Assembly: GCF_024868665.1 (NCBI RefSeq)
Contig: NC_079910.1
Span: 10,388,976-10,452,975, forward strand
DNA length: 64,000 nt
Reading direction: 5' to 3'
From: Triplophysa rosa
Taxonomy: Eukaryota; Chordata; Actinopteri; Cypriniformes; Nemacheilidae
The notes below the pieces were generated by a model that saw only the letters and a program-made list of their open reading frames with translations, had not been told where the DNA came from and did not search any database. The number at the start of each line of letters is the position of its first letter. The stretch's first letter is position 1. Both the position numbers and the translations under genes were made by a program. Shown here one piece after another: positions 23,015 through 34,077 of the stretch.

Positions 23015-24118
23015 GTACGCTTTGAAATTCTTATAGTTTAATAAAATGTGTATGTCTTTTGTCCAGTCGGTGTGTGTTCACATGCATACACAACGCGTTT
23101 GTCCCTTCAAGGTTTCTCAAAAGCAAACATCCCGTCGAGGTGTTCGACCAGCTGAAGTTATAAAGCAGGACCTGAAATGTACACGCGCCTCTTTATGCGT
23201 CTCAATGTAAATAATTCATTAGTGAACAAGAACTAACGTTACTTCCTGTGGTTGTATGTGATCTTATTGCTGTATATTCACATTTTAATCATTACTATTT
23301 CTATTTTTAAAACTAACAAAGATGTTTTGTGGTCGTCCACTTAATTTCTCGCCCAGTTTAATGGAAGCAGTATTAAGAGATTAGCGTGTTTCTCCCTTTC
23401 GTTACAAAAGGCCAGTTAACGTTAGCCGCATTAAGCTCGATGCACACGTTAATTTGAAGTATCAAACGTTACACGAGAATTGTGTTTTTTAAATTTGAGG
23501 TTTGTAATTGTACTTTACGGTAGTAACACGTTTGCTTAAGGCAAATGCTTTACTTTCGGTTTAACACCTGGAGCATTATGCGTGGAGGTTTTTTTTGTTG
23601 TTGAACCGAGCACAAACAACATAAGTTCACAGTTCTTGTTGTAATAATACTAACCTGTTCTACTGCAACTAGTTAGCATTGAATAGAGTAACAGGTTAAC
23701 GCGGATTTGCTTACTCGGCTGTAGTGAATATGCTGCGTGATGTTTCCAGGAAGACTGAGCATGGCGTTTGACCTCCTTTTAAATTTGAGGTATACCGTGC
23801 CAATACGGTTATCTCCTTAAGGTTTTTGTAACGTCAATGGTGACTTATATCAGTTTACCACAGTTTTATTGTAACAAGCAAAACTTGAGTAACATTTTTA
23901 TCTTGATTGATTCATTGTTTTTTTTCCGGGCCTACAGAGGCAACGATGTGTTTCTCAGATTAGTCTGTGGTTGATTGATTTGAGTCCGATAAACATCTCT
24001 CGTTTCTATAAAGGCAGGTCTGAATTTCTCACTTCAGCATGCAAATGATTTGTTTGTGTTTGATAATTGTTTGAAACTCTAATGTTCTGCTGTATCATGC
24101 AGGTGGCTGGCCAACACT
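23015..24118 (+). other. Start of presumed spsb1 intron 1, transposon-free
   Basis: About 1.1 kb without any recognisable mobile element directly after the candidate first exon. Such a gap in this crowded region suggests promoter-proximal regulatory sequence. Confidence 0.35.
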
Positions 24119-24998
24119 TTAAAGGTGCTGTAAGCGATTTATGAAAACTGTTGTTATTTGAAATCGACAACAAAACAAACCCACTACAATGCCAATTAAC
24201 ACGCCTCCTCCTGCATTGCTCCACAATCAAACGTGCAGTGCAACGCATGCATGAAATGCTTAGCTTTATAAAAACTTAGACCTCGCAAATGAATAAAATA
24301 AGCGAAGACAACACGAGTATATACAAGCAGCACACTGGTTCCTGATAAAAAAGGATGCTCAAAACTGCTAATATTACAACAACAACAGCAACAACATATC
24401 TTAGTTCTGACAAACAGCAAAATCAATGTAACTCGCATACTGATCCAAAGCAAACAGGATTTTTAGACGATCTTGCTCTCCAACATCTTTGCTGGAAAGC
24501 CTTCACTATAGTATGCTCTCTGCTAAAAGCCTTCGCATACTACCACGGGTCCTAACTTATTTCTGCTGGAAAGTCTTTATAACAAAAGAACAGGTCCTAG
24601 CTCCTGCCTGACTTTATTCTTATTTTTAAGGGGGCCGACCGCGCAAGTGCTGCAAGATGCATTTATCTGTTTGGGAACAACGTAAAAATAGCACATCAAT
24701 AAAGAAAACCTCTCAATTCTACCACATTAATAACAGAGATGGCCTAGACAATGCTGTGTGACTCGGTGCTTCTGCATCTGGTGTGCGACCCATCCCCCCA
24801 TACTTAAAATCCGCAGACCCTTTACTTGTATGTAATAAGACATCGCTCTTTCTACAGTCTTTCTAATGTCCGCTTGCTCTCTTCCCTCTGTCAACATGAT
24901 TGGACGATCCCCTTACTGCTGATTGGCTACAAGTTTGTTCTTGTACTCAGCCCGACTCGGTTTTCTAAAGCGTATTTGAAAAAAAATACCCCCTTTAG
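24119..24998. mobile_element. TTAA-type MITE, right end worn
   Basis: Begins TTAAAGGTGCTGTAAGCG at a TTAA (24119-24122) and ends ATACCCCCTTTA. Near its right end it shares GATTGGCTACAAG and TCTCAGCCCGACTC-like wording with the element at 32598-32818, which confirms a common family. The right TTAA has become TTAG. Confidence 0.6.
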
Positions 24999-25004
24999 GG
25001 ATGC

Positions 25005-25060
25005 GCACGAATACTCGAGTACTCGGACGTCGCGCTCGATGATGAAAACGATGATCGCTT
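25005..25060. repeat. hAT-like left end fragment
   Basis: GGGATGCGCACGAATACTCG followed by AGTACTCG resembles a common fish hAT end. No matching right end was located, so this is a truncated copy or an end cut off by the neighbouring insertions. Confidence 0.45.
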
Positions 25061-25129
25061 GGACCTATAAATATATTTTTCAAATAAAATTCTTTTTTTC
25101 TTGGTTATGCTGGCATTTCGGGTAATACC

Positions 25130-25335
25130 CACACTTATAGCACACATATGTCTGGCAAACATCTATTTGACATTTGCAATACGTCATATAGACTTCTAGA
25201 AGACGTCTGTAAGATGTTTATAATTTAGACTGGATGTAAAACTGCTCTCTCTAAGATGTTTAGCATATGTTTTTACACAGCAGATGTTTTCCAGATCTCC
25301 TGATCTTTAGCAGACATCTAACAGACGTACATGTG
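25130..25335. repeat. Probable interspersed repeat with AGACGTCTG words
   Basis: Contains GTCTGGCAAACATCTATTTG, AGAAGACGTCTGTAAGATGT and CAGACATCTAACAGACGT, a self-similar pattern of CAGAYGT/ACRTCTG words. I recognise it as a typical fish interspersed repeat but cannot name the family. Confidence 0.4.
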
Positions 25336-25352
25336 TTGTATTCGCATCGTTT

Positions 25353-25530
25353 GCGGAGCAGGGCGAGTGTTTTCAATCCATTCCCATGGACGCTGAGCTT
25401 GCTGAGATGTTCAAGCTCGCTTTGCGCTCACTGAGCAGGAGCAAAGCGAGCATTCCTCTGCTCCGCGAGTGCCACGTGAACATGCGCTCAAGTTCATAAG
25501 AATGGATTAAAAACGCTCGCCCTGCTACGC
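25353..25530. repeat. Palindromic MITE-like inverted repeat
   Basis: Left arm GCGGAGCAGGGCGAGTGTTT with AATCCATTCCCATG, right arm CATAAGAATGGATT and AAACGCTCGCCCTGCTACGC; the arms are inverse copies with few mismatches over about 36 bp. The middle is also partly palindromic (AGCTCGCTTTGCGCTC against GAGCAAAGCGAGC). Single-stranded copies would fold into a long hairpin. Confidence 0.7.
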
Positions 25531-25564
25531 ACCAATAAATGAGTCAGATGAGTAGTCAGACGAG

Positions 25565-25986
25565 TAGGGATGTAGCGATTCACTCAGCTCACGGTGCGAT
25601 TCATTCACAATTTATTTTTACCAAATGAGTTGAGGCAAATTAGGAATTAACAACTGCCCTTTTATTATTTCTTGAATGCTGTGCGTTTCTTTGTGAAAGA
25701 AAAATATATTTAGTCAAGTAACAAAACTAATTCCAAATCGACTTCTAAATCAAATAAAAAATGAATAATATAAAAATCTCTTCAAAATAAACTAACTTTG
25801 TCTGTGCTTTTATTGGATTTATTTACATTTAAGAAATATCAATATATCCACGTTTTACAAGTTTGCAGTAAACATGGCGGCCCCTGCTGTTCAAAACATG
25901 TATTGCGATTCAAATATCTCAATCGGCTTGAATCGTCACGATATAATCGATTTTAAAACGGCTCACGGTGAATCGTTACATCCCTA
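25565..25986. mobile_element. hAT-like MITE with perfect 8-bp target duplication
   Basis: Flanked by identical CAGACGAG at 25557-25564 and 25987-25994. Ends are inverted: TAGGGATGTAGCGATTCACT and GTGAATCGTTACATCCCTA. Internal GCTCACGGTG is repeated near both ends. At 422 bp it carries no transposase and needed a hAT enzyme from elsewhere. Confidence 0.92.
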
Positions 25987-26572
25987 CAGACGAGCATAAG
26001 AGACTAGGGATGCACCGAAATGAAAACAAAACACTTGGATGAAGGCCGAACACCGAACATGGCTTTTCATAATTCTTCTCTTTATTTATCCATTTGTTTC
26101 ACTATTGCATAAACTGAATAGTCAAAATGTGCTTTTTATTTTGTCTTGCTTTTCAACATAATACAATATAGTTTAAAATAAAATTGAGCAAAACAAGTAG
26201 GCTAAATTAAAAAAAAAATTGAGCCCTCTCCCTTGAATAGCCTATAACTGACTGCAGAAATAATGTCTACTGTACTCTGTACCCCTACAACAAAACATTT
26301 AATTAAAAAGTGTCATTCAACATTATAAACTAAAAATATGAATAAACGAAAACTGTTGGATTATTATAGGCTACACTACAAAATGATTTAAAGAAAAAAA
26401 CATCCATGCAAGCAATTCTGACTGACAACCATTTGTTCACGTCTCTCCTCCAAACTCTGCCCACAAAAGCTGACTGTTCTCTCAGAAGGTGCACTCATGG
26501 CCGGGATGCACAGAACTTAATTTGAAAAGTTGTCTAGTACAAGGAACTGTGTGCACGCGCGTGGCCACTGTA

Positions 26573-27592
26573 TAAGGCTGTCAAATTAAAATTTGAATTT
26601 CGAACATTTGTCGAATTTGGGGAAAATATGCATATTTGAACGTAAATCTGGGCATTCAAATTTTACGCATGTCTGGACGCTCACGCAATGTGATGATGAC
26701 GTAGCTGACGTGGTTTGTTCAATTACGTGGAGCAGCACGGCTGCGTTATTAATTGGAAAAAATGGCTGTAAAAGACGGTGGGGTTTACAAATCGGAGAGG
26801 ATCTGACTCACACCAACACCTCTTAAAAGTGCTGTGTGGCGCTGCTTTGGTTTTTGGAGAAGTGTCAAAGGGGAAATTATTGACAAAACCAACATCATTT
26901 GTAAGCGGTGTAAGAAATCGCTCCTGTATCACTCCACAACATCTAATTTAACCTGAGAACACACATGCAGTCCTCTCATCCCGAAGAGTTTTCTTGAATG
27001 TCAAGACAGAGGTCCAGCATTAAAACAATTCGGAGTAACTTCGTTTTACACCATGCACGAATATTACATAGCCACTAAGTAACCTGCTGCAAAACGGGAA
27101 GAAATTACTAAAATGTTGACGACAATTCAAATGCAAAAATTTTGTTCTAGCTCTTAACCCACAATACAGTATTCCTTCCCGGGGAACAGTTAGCAATCGC
27201 ATTTCTACGCTTAATAATATAGTTAAATGGCGGTTTGCTTTGTTTTTGTGTTTATATAAATACCAGCTGTTGAAGCGTTTTTCTAATGCTCTTACATGCA
27301 CTTTTGAGAAACGCATTTAAGAAATTCTATTTCAATTTAGGAATGTTTAAAATGAGTGTTTATGCAAGTCATGCAATTTTGTTTCAATAAAATTAGTTTG
27401 ACTAAGAAAATGCGGTGCTTGATTTGGTTAATATTATTGGGTTATTGTTTTGCGCCCTCTTGTGGGCTTAGAAAACAATACAGTACTTTTTCTCTTAGAT
27501 AGTACTAGTTCTTTATAATTCAAATTTAATACGAATATGAACATTTTATGTATGAAATTCGAATTCATTTTTCAACCATTTTGACAGCCCTA
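26573..27592 (+). mobile_element. Nested hAT element with BED-finger remnant
   Basis: Flanked by CCACTGTA (26565-26572) and CGACTGTA (27593-27600), 7 of 8 matching. The ends TAAGGCTGTCAAATT and TTTTGACAGCCCTA are inverted. Inside lies a broken transposase start with a BED zinc finger. The element sits entirely within the older hAT copy at 26005-27836. Confidence 0.88.
26825..27000 (+). pseudogene. hAT transposase remnant: BED zinc finger
   Basis: The frame from 26825 reads KSAVWRCFGFWR, then GEIIDKTNIICKRCKKSLLY and HSTTSNLT before a TGA. After a one-base shift it continues HMQSSHPEEFS. The W/F aromatic pair, CKRC and the final H-x4-H form the C-x2-C...H-x4-H zinc site of BED fingers, the DNA-binding domain at the start of many hAT transposases and ZBED proteins. 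With a stop, a frameshift and no catalytic domain left, it is a dead 5' fragment. Confidence 0.8.
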
Positions 27593-27836
27593 CGACTGTA
27601 TGATGTCGTGAGTGGCGGAGGTACTGTCAGACCGCCCGCTCCAGTTGAAGTACACAAGTTACTGACCAGGCAAGTTCCGTGCTGTGTCTTTCTCTGACAC
27701 TTCAAAATGCGCTACACACTGCCGACACGTCTGCTGCATTAATAAAGCGTGCGCGTCTCTTTCTCTCTGCGCTGGTTGCTGCTTGATCGTATCACACATC
27801 ATGTTCGGTAAAACAAAACTTTCCGGTGCATCTCTA

Positions 27837-30715
27837 GTGTAACCGTTTAATAACATGGCCTAGAGTTGAAATCGTAAGTTTTAAAGATCTTAAAAACATC
27901 GTGCTCAGGCATTTAGTGCTCTCAGATCTGTGTTTTATTTTGGTTGAGTCATTGAACCTTCTTATAAAACATTGTTCTTGTGGTGATGTAAACTTGTTTG
28001 TTAGAAGTTTAGCTGTTAAACTGGTTGATGAGTGGGAATAATATATTTTTTATAGCTTTTTAACAAATACTATATATTAAAAGAAATTACAATGTGACAG
28101 TGTTATTTACTGTGTAACAGGTTTGTAATCACTTTTTGTGCAGGTATCAGTGAATGGTTGCCAATGTTGTTTGTGTGGGGTCTTTAACACTTTGCTTGAA
28201 CTGAAAACACTAAGATAAAATCATTGTTTTGTTAAGAGTAAAACTAGACATTTACAATTCATTCCTAATGATATTTGCTGAATAAAGTCTGTGTCTCTCT
28301 CTTTTTTACTCGCACAGGCGTCTTGTACCATTCCCAAGAAACCTTTTCCACAGGTTTGGATTAGCTATCTATCTTTCTCTCTTGCATAAACTTATAAAAC
28401 AGCACAAACCAGAGGACTTTTTAAGTCATGCAGCACATGTTTATCTGGTTTAAATCCCATGCTTTAGCAGACCAGAATCAACTTTTCGTAAAGAAAGCTT
28501 TTTTTATGGGTGATATCTATTTTTTCATTTTATTCAAGGGTGATTGAGATCCTATGAATCGCTTTGATAAATTATTGATGCAGCGCAAGACTTGTGTACT
28601 CCGTTGAATGAGTGTCCATTAGTATCATTTTGAGTATCTTTGAACCTCATGCTCTCATGTTGTTCCATTGGCTTTGTCAAATCGAGCGTTTCATTTGCTT
28701 ACGTAACTTCGCTAAATTAGTGAAATAATTTATGAGGATTTCAATACAGCAAGCCTTGACACAGCAGTACCTGTAAACTAATGAATGCTGAGCCATTCAC
28801 AATCGGTTTTTATTCCTGCTGATTTACATAGTTTTATGTTTCATAATTACTGTATGTGAATGTGTTTTGGATTTCAGCACCATGCTTTGTTGTTTGGCTC
28901 TGTACAGTAGAATGCCCTGCTTGTCATTAACTTGTGTGTGTGTGTGTGCACAAGATATATACATTGTGGAGATATTACATCATTGTTTTTGTCACATGAC
29001 CTGAAATGAACCTATAACGTACTCAAATGAAAATAATTTACCTCGATGTTTGTTAAACGCGTACAATTTTACGTTAAGAATAAGTTTCTTTGTTCCTATA
29101 TCACTTGCAAGAAAAGAGTACCCCAGCTCATTTTAATTTATTTGTTAACTTTGGCGTCTCAAGGGATAGAAATCCACCTGATGCATACTGAGAAATTTGG
29201 GTTGAAGCAGGTAGCTAGACCCTGCTGCACTGCTTTTTGCACACTAAGGACATGATACTCATTTTACACAGGATAGAGGTAGGTAGTTTTGGACACTGGC
29301 ATAGGCTCTCCAAATTTCAAGTGAAGTAGTTCCTTGTGTTATCTGGAGAACTTCTTTCGAGACATGATAATGCGAATCTTGGCCTCATCTTTTTACCTTT
29401 AAGGTAAGTACTGTAAATCCAGTTGGATGGGTTATGCCGGATAAAATATCACCGGTGAAATCTACAGTACAGTTACCTGCGTGAATGTTGAGACAACAGC
29501 CTTAAATGAATGCAGATGCTACAGCTTAAGTTGACTGGGGTGGTATGAAGGTATATACCATCAAACTAAGAATTGCATCACTTCATTTTTGGTCTCCACA
29601 TGGGCCTGTTATGGCTACTTGAGTTAAATTTGAGTCTGTCATTATCACTTTCTTCAAACACACCAGTCGCATTCAGGAGATTCCTGTCAGACTGCGGTTT
29701 AGAATATATTGGTTATGGTGTGTCATACGGGTGTTGCAGCAGGGCGGTTGAGTTCTGTCGTGATGGCACCCGCTGTGGCCTGGCCTATAAGGCTGTTGAA
29801 CTTGTCTAGTGGGTGAGTGATCGATCCGAGCGCTCCTGTTCTCTCATAACTGCTGTAGACAGCTGTCGAGTCCACAGCCCTGATAGACAACTGAATGATA
29901 TTATTGCTGTAATCTTGGGTGAGTCTGGTTCCTTTTGGCACTCCCTTCAGAAAGACATGAATTTTTTGAGATTCATAGTTTATTCTCTTTCCTTAGCTAT
30001 TCCTGTTGTTGCTTGGGGTTTGTCAGCCTGCCTTGAGAACCTGTTTTTCAAAATGTAGAGACTAAGTTATTCAACATAAGACCTTGAGTCATAAACTATT
30101 GAGAATCTCAAGTGACTATTTTTAGTAATAATTGCTAAGTGATGCATTAGATAACAGGATTACCTTTTTTAAATTAACTATTTAGTACATTTTTGCCATT
30201 ATGCTTAAATAACCAACTTGGATACTTGGAGCATATACTGTTGCAACTAAGGGAATAAATTGTCGACTTCAGCAGATTTTTTTATGTAAATAATTAGGCG
30301 TGGCTAACTCGTGTCCTCTTGAGCTGTGTGTTCTTTAAGTCCTACATCCAGAGATGCAGCATAAGCAAACCCCAGTAAAAGTAGGGGCTTATTAAAAAAT
30401 GTGACATTTGTGGCGTGGAATGGTTTGACTTTCTATCTAAATAACAAAGTTGTGGTATGTATCGTTACCGTAGAATAAAATTACTCGTGCTAGGAAACAG
30501 GTTTTTGGTCATCACCTACTCCAACCTTTGAGGTGAAATTAAATAAATCTATAATTAGGTTGGTTTCAGGTTCACTTAACTATGAAGTGTTTACATAAGA
30601 CGCCCACTTCTATTTAAAAACGCTAGATGGAATCGGGGTTTTTTATACTGTCAATTAAAGTTCTATTTGTTTGCCATTTTACACACTACACAGTATGCCT
30701 GCTGCCTGAATGGAG
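27837..30715 (+). other. Presumed spsb1 intron sequence, few repeats
   Basis: Nearly 2.9 kb without clear mobile element ends, within an otherwise crowded intron. It contains the candidate micro-exon at 28318-28353 and a short GT run near 28936. No coding frame recognised. Confidence 0.35.
28318..28353 (+). other. Candidate 36-bp non-coding exon
   Basis: Preceded by a strong acceptor (CTCTCTCTTTTTTACTCGCA then CAG at 28315-28317) and followed by CACAG|gtttgg, a passable donor. It would be an optional 5' UTR exon of spsb1. Supported only by splice-site appearance. Confidence 0.2.
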
Positions 30716-30908
30716 CAGGGGTAGGGAACCTTGATCCTGGAGGGCCACTGTCCTGCAGAGTTTAGCTCCAACCAGCTCAAACACACGGCTGTCGTGAAGT
30801 TTCTAGTAATCCTGAAGACTTTAATGAGCTGGTTCAGGTGTGTTTGATTAGGTTGGAGATAAACAATGCAGCACAGTGGCCCTCCAGGATCAAGGTTCCC
30901 CACCCCTG
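30716..30908. mobile_element. hAT-like MITE, 193 bp
   Basis: Target duplication GAATGGAG (30708-30715) and GAATAGAG (30909-30916), 7 of 8 matching. Ends CAGGGGTAGGGAACCTTGAT and ATCAAGGTTCCCCACCCCTG are inverted, and the symmetry continues inward (CTGGAGGGCCACTG against CAGTGGCCCTCCAG). It belongs to the same family as the copy at 34748, with the same 193-bp length. Confidence 0.92.
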
Positions 30909-30916
30909 GAATAGAG

Positions 30917-32236
30917 CGTCTGTGTGGCATTTGGGTTGACACCATGATTTGTCGTCATTGGCTTTCTCAGTCCTGTATTGCCCCTCACTCACAGCTGCCT
31001 GCCAGGTGCCTCTGTTTCATGATTAAAACCTGTCCAAGATCATGTCCCTGTTTCAGCGCTGTCTGTCAATTTGCACAGAGTACATACATAGACAGTCCAT
31101 CCTTTGTGTGTTTTTGTTTTCATCACAGACAGTCCATCATTTGTGTGTTTTCGTTTTCATCACAGAACCGATGAAGTTCTGTAGCATTGGATCAAGGCAC
31201 ACTCAATTATTCCTGTTCAACCAGTTTCCAAACTCTATGTACTTCAGCAAAGCACCACAGTTGTGAATAACTAGGCTAAATGTAAAGAGTGAAAATATTG
31301 TTGTATTGTGATCCAGGTGTCAATATTATATTCAAAAGGGACCTGGCAATGTCACCCCTTATCCAAGTAGGGGAAAGGTTAGGGCTTCAGGAGGTCACAG
31401 CTTTTACAGGGTAGGAAAGTCTAGGTTTGGAATAACTCTTAAATGTGATCTTGATGGTCAAGACAAAAGCTGCCACTGTTCCCCTGGCCTGACAAATCCC
31501 CAGAGCCCCCTCAGCATTTCAATCAGCCCTATACAGAGCAGAGACCGCCAACCAGCTGCGAAGCTCTTGCTCATAAGCACCGAAATGAAAAAAACAAAAA
31601 CGGATCATGGTGTCATCACCATATGACTTTCCAGACAGCATCATGCAAAACCACCAGACAAACCGTGGAGATGATGGTGCAGAATGACATCACTTCTCTG
31701 CCGGGTATCGCACAACAACGTGATTGCTTGTTTAAATCGGTCCTAACAGCTCTGTTAAAGACTGCCTGGGTTGGTCCTCCGCCACGCAGCTTAATTGCTC
31801 CAAGCATAAAGAGTGTGCAAATTAACATGTTTCCTACTTACTAAAGGTTGGACAGCCATTGAAAACGATATTGTTTGGCATTCACAAACTTGCCACCCAC
31901 TTCTTGGTGCTTCTCTGGCTCGGGTGGGCCAGTGACGGAGAGGCGTGACCCTTTGAAAAGATTGTTTACTTGTATCGGAGAAAGGGCTGAGATGCTCCTC
32001 AATGAACTTGTCTACAATTCAATTACCCTTGGGCCCCTTCAGCGCCTCATTCTGGAACCCTGTTTTCAGCTAGCCATTTTGCTCATTTCCATGCTGTACA
32101 TTAGACTTTTGACTTGTTTTTCAGACATGTAAATGAGTAATGAGGTTTTTTTTAAACTCTAGACTGGCCCAATTGTTGAATATCAGATTTTTTTTAACAG
32201 TTATGTAATTTAGGAGGGCAGGAATTTCATTAAAGC
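30917..32236 (+). other. Presumed spsb1 intron sequence
   Basis: Apart from the two-copy tandem repeat at 31091-31164 nothing was recognised. Overlapping frames of 70-100 codons show no family features. Confidence 0.4.
31091..31164. repeat. Two-copy 37-bp tandem repeat
   Basis: Units 31091-31127 and 31128-31164, each GACAGTCCATC, then TTTGTGTGTTTT and GTTTTCATCACA, differ at two positions. A young local duplication. Confidence 0.9.
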
Positions 32237-32597
32237 CACTGATCTATATAAATGACTGGATTGCTCATGATGTCATTACACTGAAGCTACCGTGCTGCCA
32301 TGTTGTTATGCCCAGAGTTATCTCACATTAATGAAACAGTATCACATATTAATGAGACCAGGCCCCATTTTTATACTTAAAGTCTCCCAGTACATTCTTA
32401 CCATGCAAATGTCTTAAGCATGTAAATGATGAGTTATTTAAAGTTGGGAAATTTCCCGTCTTATTAGATATAGTTACGTTCATTTTCATTACAGTAGCGT
32501 GCATATCAGATCAGCAGACTCACGATACACCTCAACATATGACAAATGTGCTTATTCTGAAATCTAAATACAGATTAATAAAGGCTGTATATGTTCT

Positions 32598-32818
32598 TTA
32601 AAGGCGGGGTGTCCGGTTTCTCTTAGCCGTTGTTTGTTCAAATCACCAAAACAAACACACCCCTACCCCCATCTTTTGCTTTCGTCAGCCATCGGCTCAG
32701 CTAATGTCCGTCCTGTGCACTGTGCACCTTACTTCTGATTGGCTACAAGGTTGTTTTGGTTCTCAGCCCGACTCTGTTGACTAAAGCGTAATTTGGAAAT
32801 CTGTTACCCCGCCTTTAA
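32598..32818. mobile_element. TTAA MITE, 221 bp
   Basis: TTAA at 32598-32601 and 32815-32818. Ends TTAAAGGCGGGGTGTCCG and TTACCCCGCCTTTAA are inverted. Its right half shares GATTGGCTACAAG and CTCAGCCCGACTC with 24119-24998, so the two are relatives. TTAA target choice is known for Kolobok and piggyBac superfamilies; which applies is undecided. Confidence 0.8.
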
Positions 32819-33038
32819 GTCATTCAATTTTATTTCTAAACATTTACACGTGCCATTACAACAGTGTGCAATACATGCTTACCTTCTACACATTGATTTC
32901 TATGTCGCAATTCTGCCCAAAATAAACATTAACCTTGGAAAAAACATAAGTAACAATTAATTTAAACACGCATATGAACTAAAAACTTATCGCGTGCCTT
33001 TTATGCTGAATTTATTTTTTAACTGCCTGTTTGTCTAA

Positions 33039-34077
33039 AGCCCTATTCGCACGGGATTAGTATTATCTGGGGACCTCTGGTTATTTGTAATAATTGCAGA
33101 GATTGTCTGTGATCATGTTGCGCATTCGCCCTGGATAAGTGAACTCTGATTTTACTCGAATTTACTGACTTATCTCCCGGAAATGACGTGAAGGCGCTTC
33201 CCTCTTTCTAAACATGGCACGAAAGAGAGCTTAACACGGATGCGCTGTCTGACAGAGATTCACCGACGCAGCCTTTAGCCCTTTACTGTACACACCAGGC
33301 TGGACCTTGCGTTGCGTTTTGCCGCGTCCCACAGTTTAGAAGCTGTCTATCTTCATTGAACATGTCAAAGCAACTGTTTCAAATCGCGCTTAAGTGGTTT
33401 AAAAGCCTGTACACGAATAAGAGCGTGATTACATAATGTAACACTAGACAAAGGATGTCAAAACAAACGGATGCTGCGTTAAATATTTTTCATGCGTTAA
33501 TTTGAAATATTTAATCGCATGCGTTAACGCGTTACCGTTGACAGCCCTACTTGAAAGTCTTGTCATTGTAGGTGTAGTTGTATGTAAACAGAAGAATGTT
33601 CCTTACCGCATGCTGCCATGCATGTCATCCATCTCCATATATTCCTTCTTTTTTGTTTCGCTCTTCTGATCCTGTCATGTTTTTTTACAGTGAATATTTT
33701 CTCTCTGCCAATATTATTGTTGTCTGGTATGTAGCGACATAACCCAGCACCCAAAATACTGTGAAAACACTCCAACGCAGCTTCCATTCTTTGCGAAAGA
33801 TGACTGAAAAGGTGCACAGAAACCTTGAAAAAATGATAAGATCCCGCCAAATCTTGTTCAAAATTTCAAATCACAGAGATGCCGATTCGCACTGGACTAA
33901 TATTATCACAGGACCTCGGTGTTCGTAAAAATATGGTAGGTAATATGTGGGGGAATTTTTACTTGACAAATTACAGACATGGCTGTTTCGCACGTGATTA
34001 AGATCACAGACAATCTCTGCGAATATTACAAATGACCAGAGGTCCCCAGATAATACTAATCCTGTGCGAATAGGACT
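33039..34077. mobile_element. MITE with about 75-bp inverted repeats, Harbinger-like TAA duplication
   Basis: TAA at 33036-33038 and 34078-34080 frame inverted ends: AGCCCTATTCGCACGGGATT with AGTATTATCTGGGGACCTCT on the left, and the inverse on the right reaching CCTGTGCGAATAGGACT. Matching runs about 75 bp. A further partial copy (GATTCGCACTGGACTAATAT) lies inside at 33883. A 3-bp TAA duplication fits PIF/Harbinger. It contains a hAT end relic at 33453-33550. Confidence 0.82.
33453..33550. repeat. hAT end relic
   Basis: AATCGCATGCGTTAACGCGT followed by TACCGTTGACAGCCCTA is a typical right end of a fish hAT element. The left end was not found inside the host element. Confidence 0.55.

Larger units (their letters stand above)
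26005..27836. mobile_element. hAT-like element, interrupted by another hAT
   Basis: Left end TAGGGATGCACCGAAATG and right end TTTCCGGTGCATCTCTA are inverted copies. The flanking 8-mers no longer match (TAAGAGAC and GTGTAACC), so it is old. A second hAT element (26573-27592) lies inside it. Without that insert it is about 0.8 kb and non-autonomous. Confidence 0.75.
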
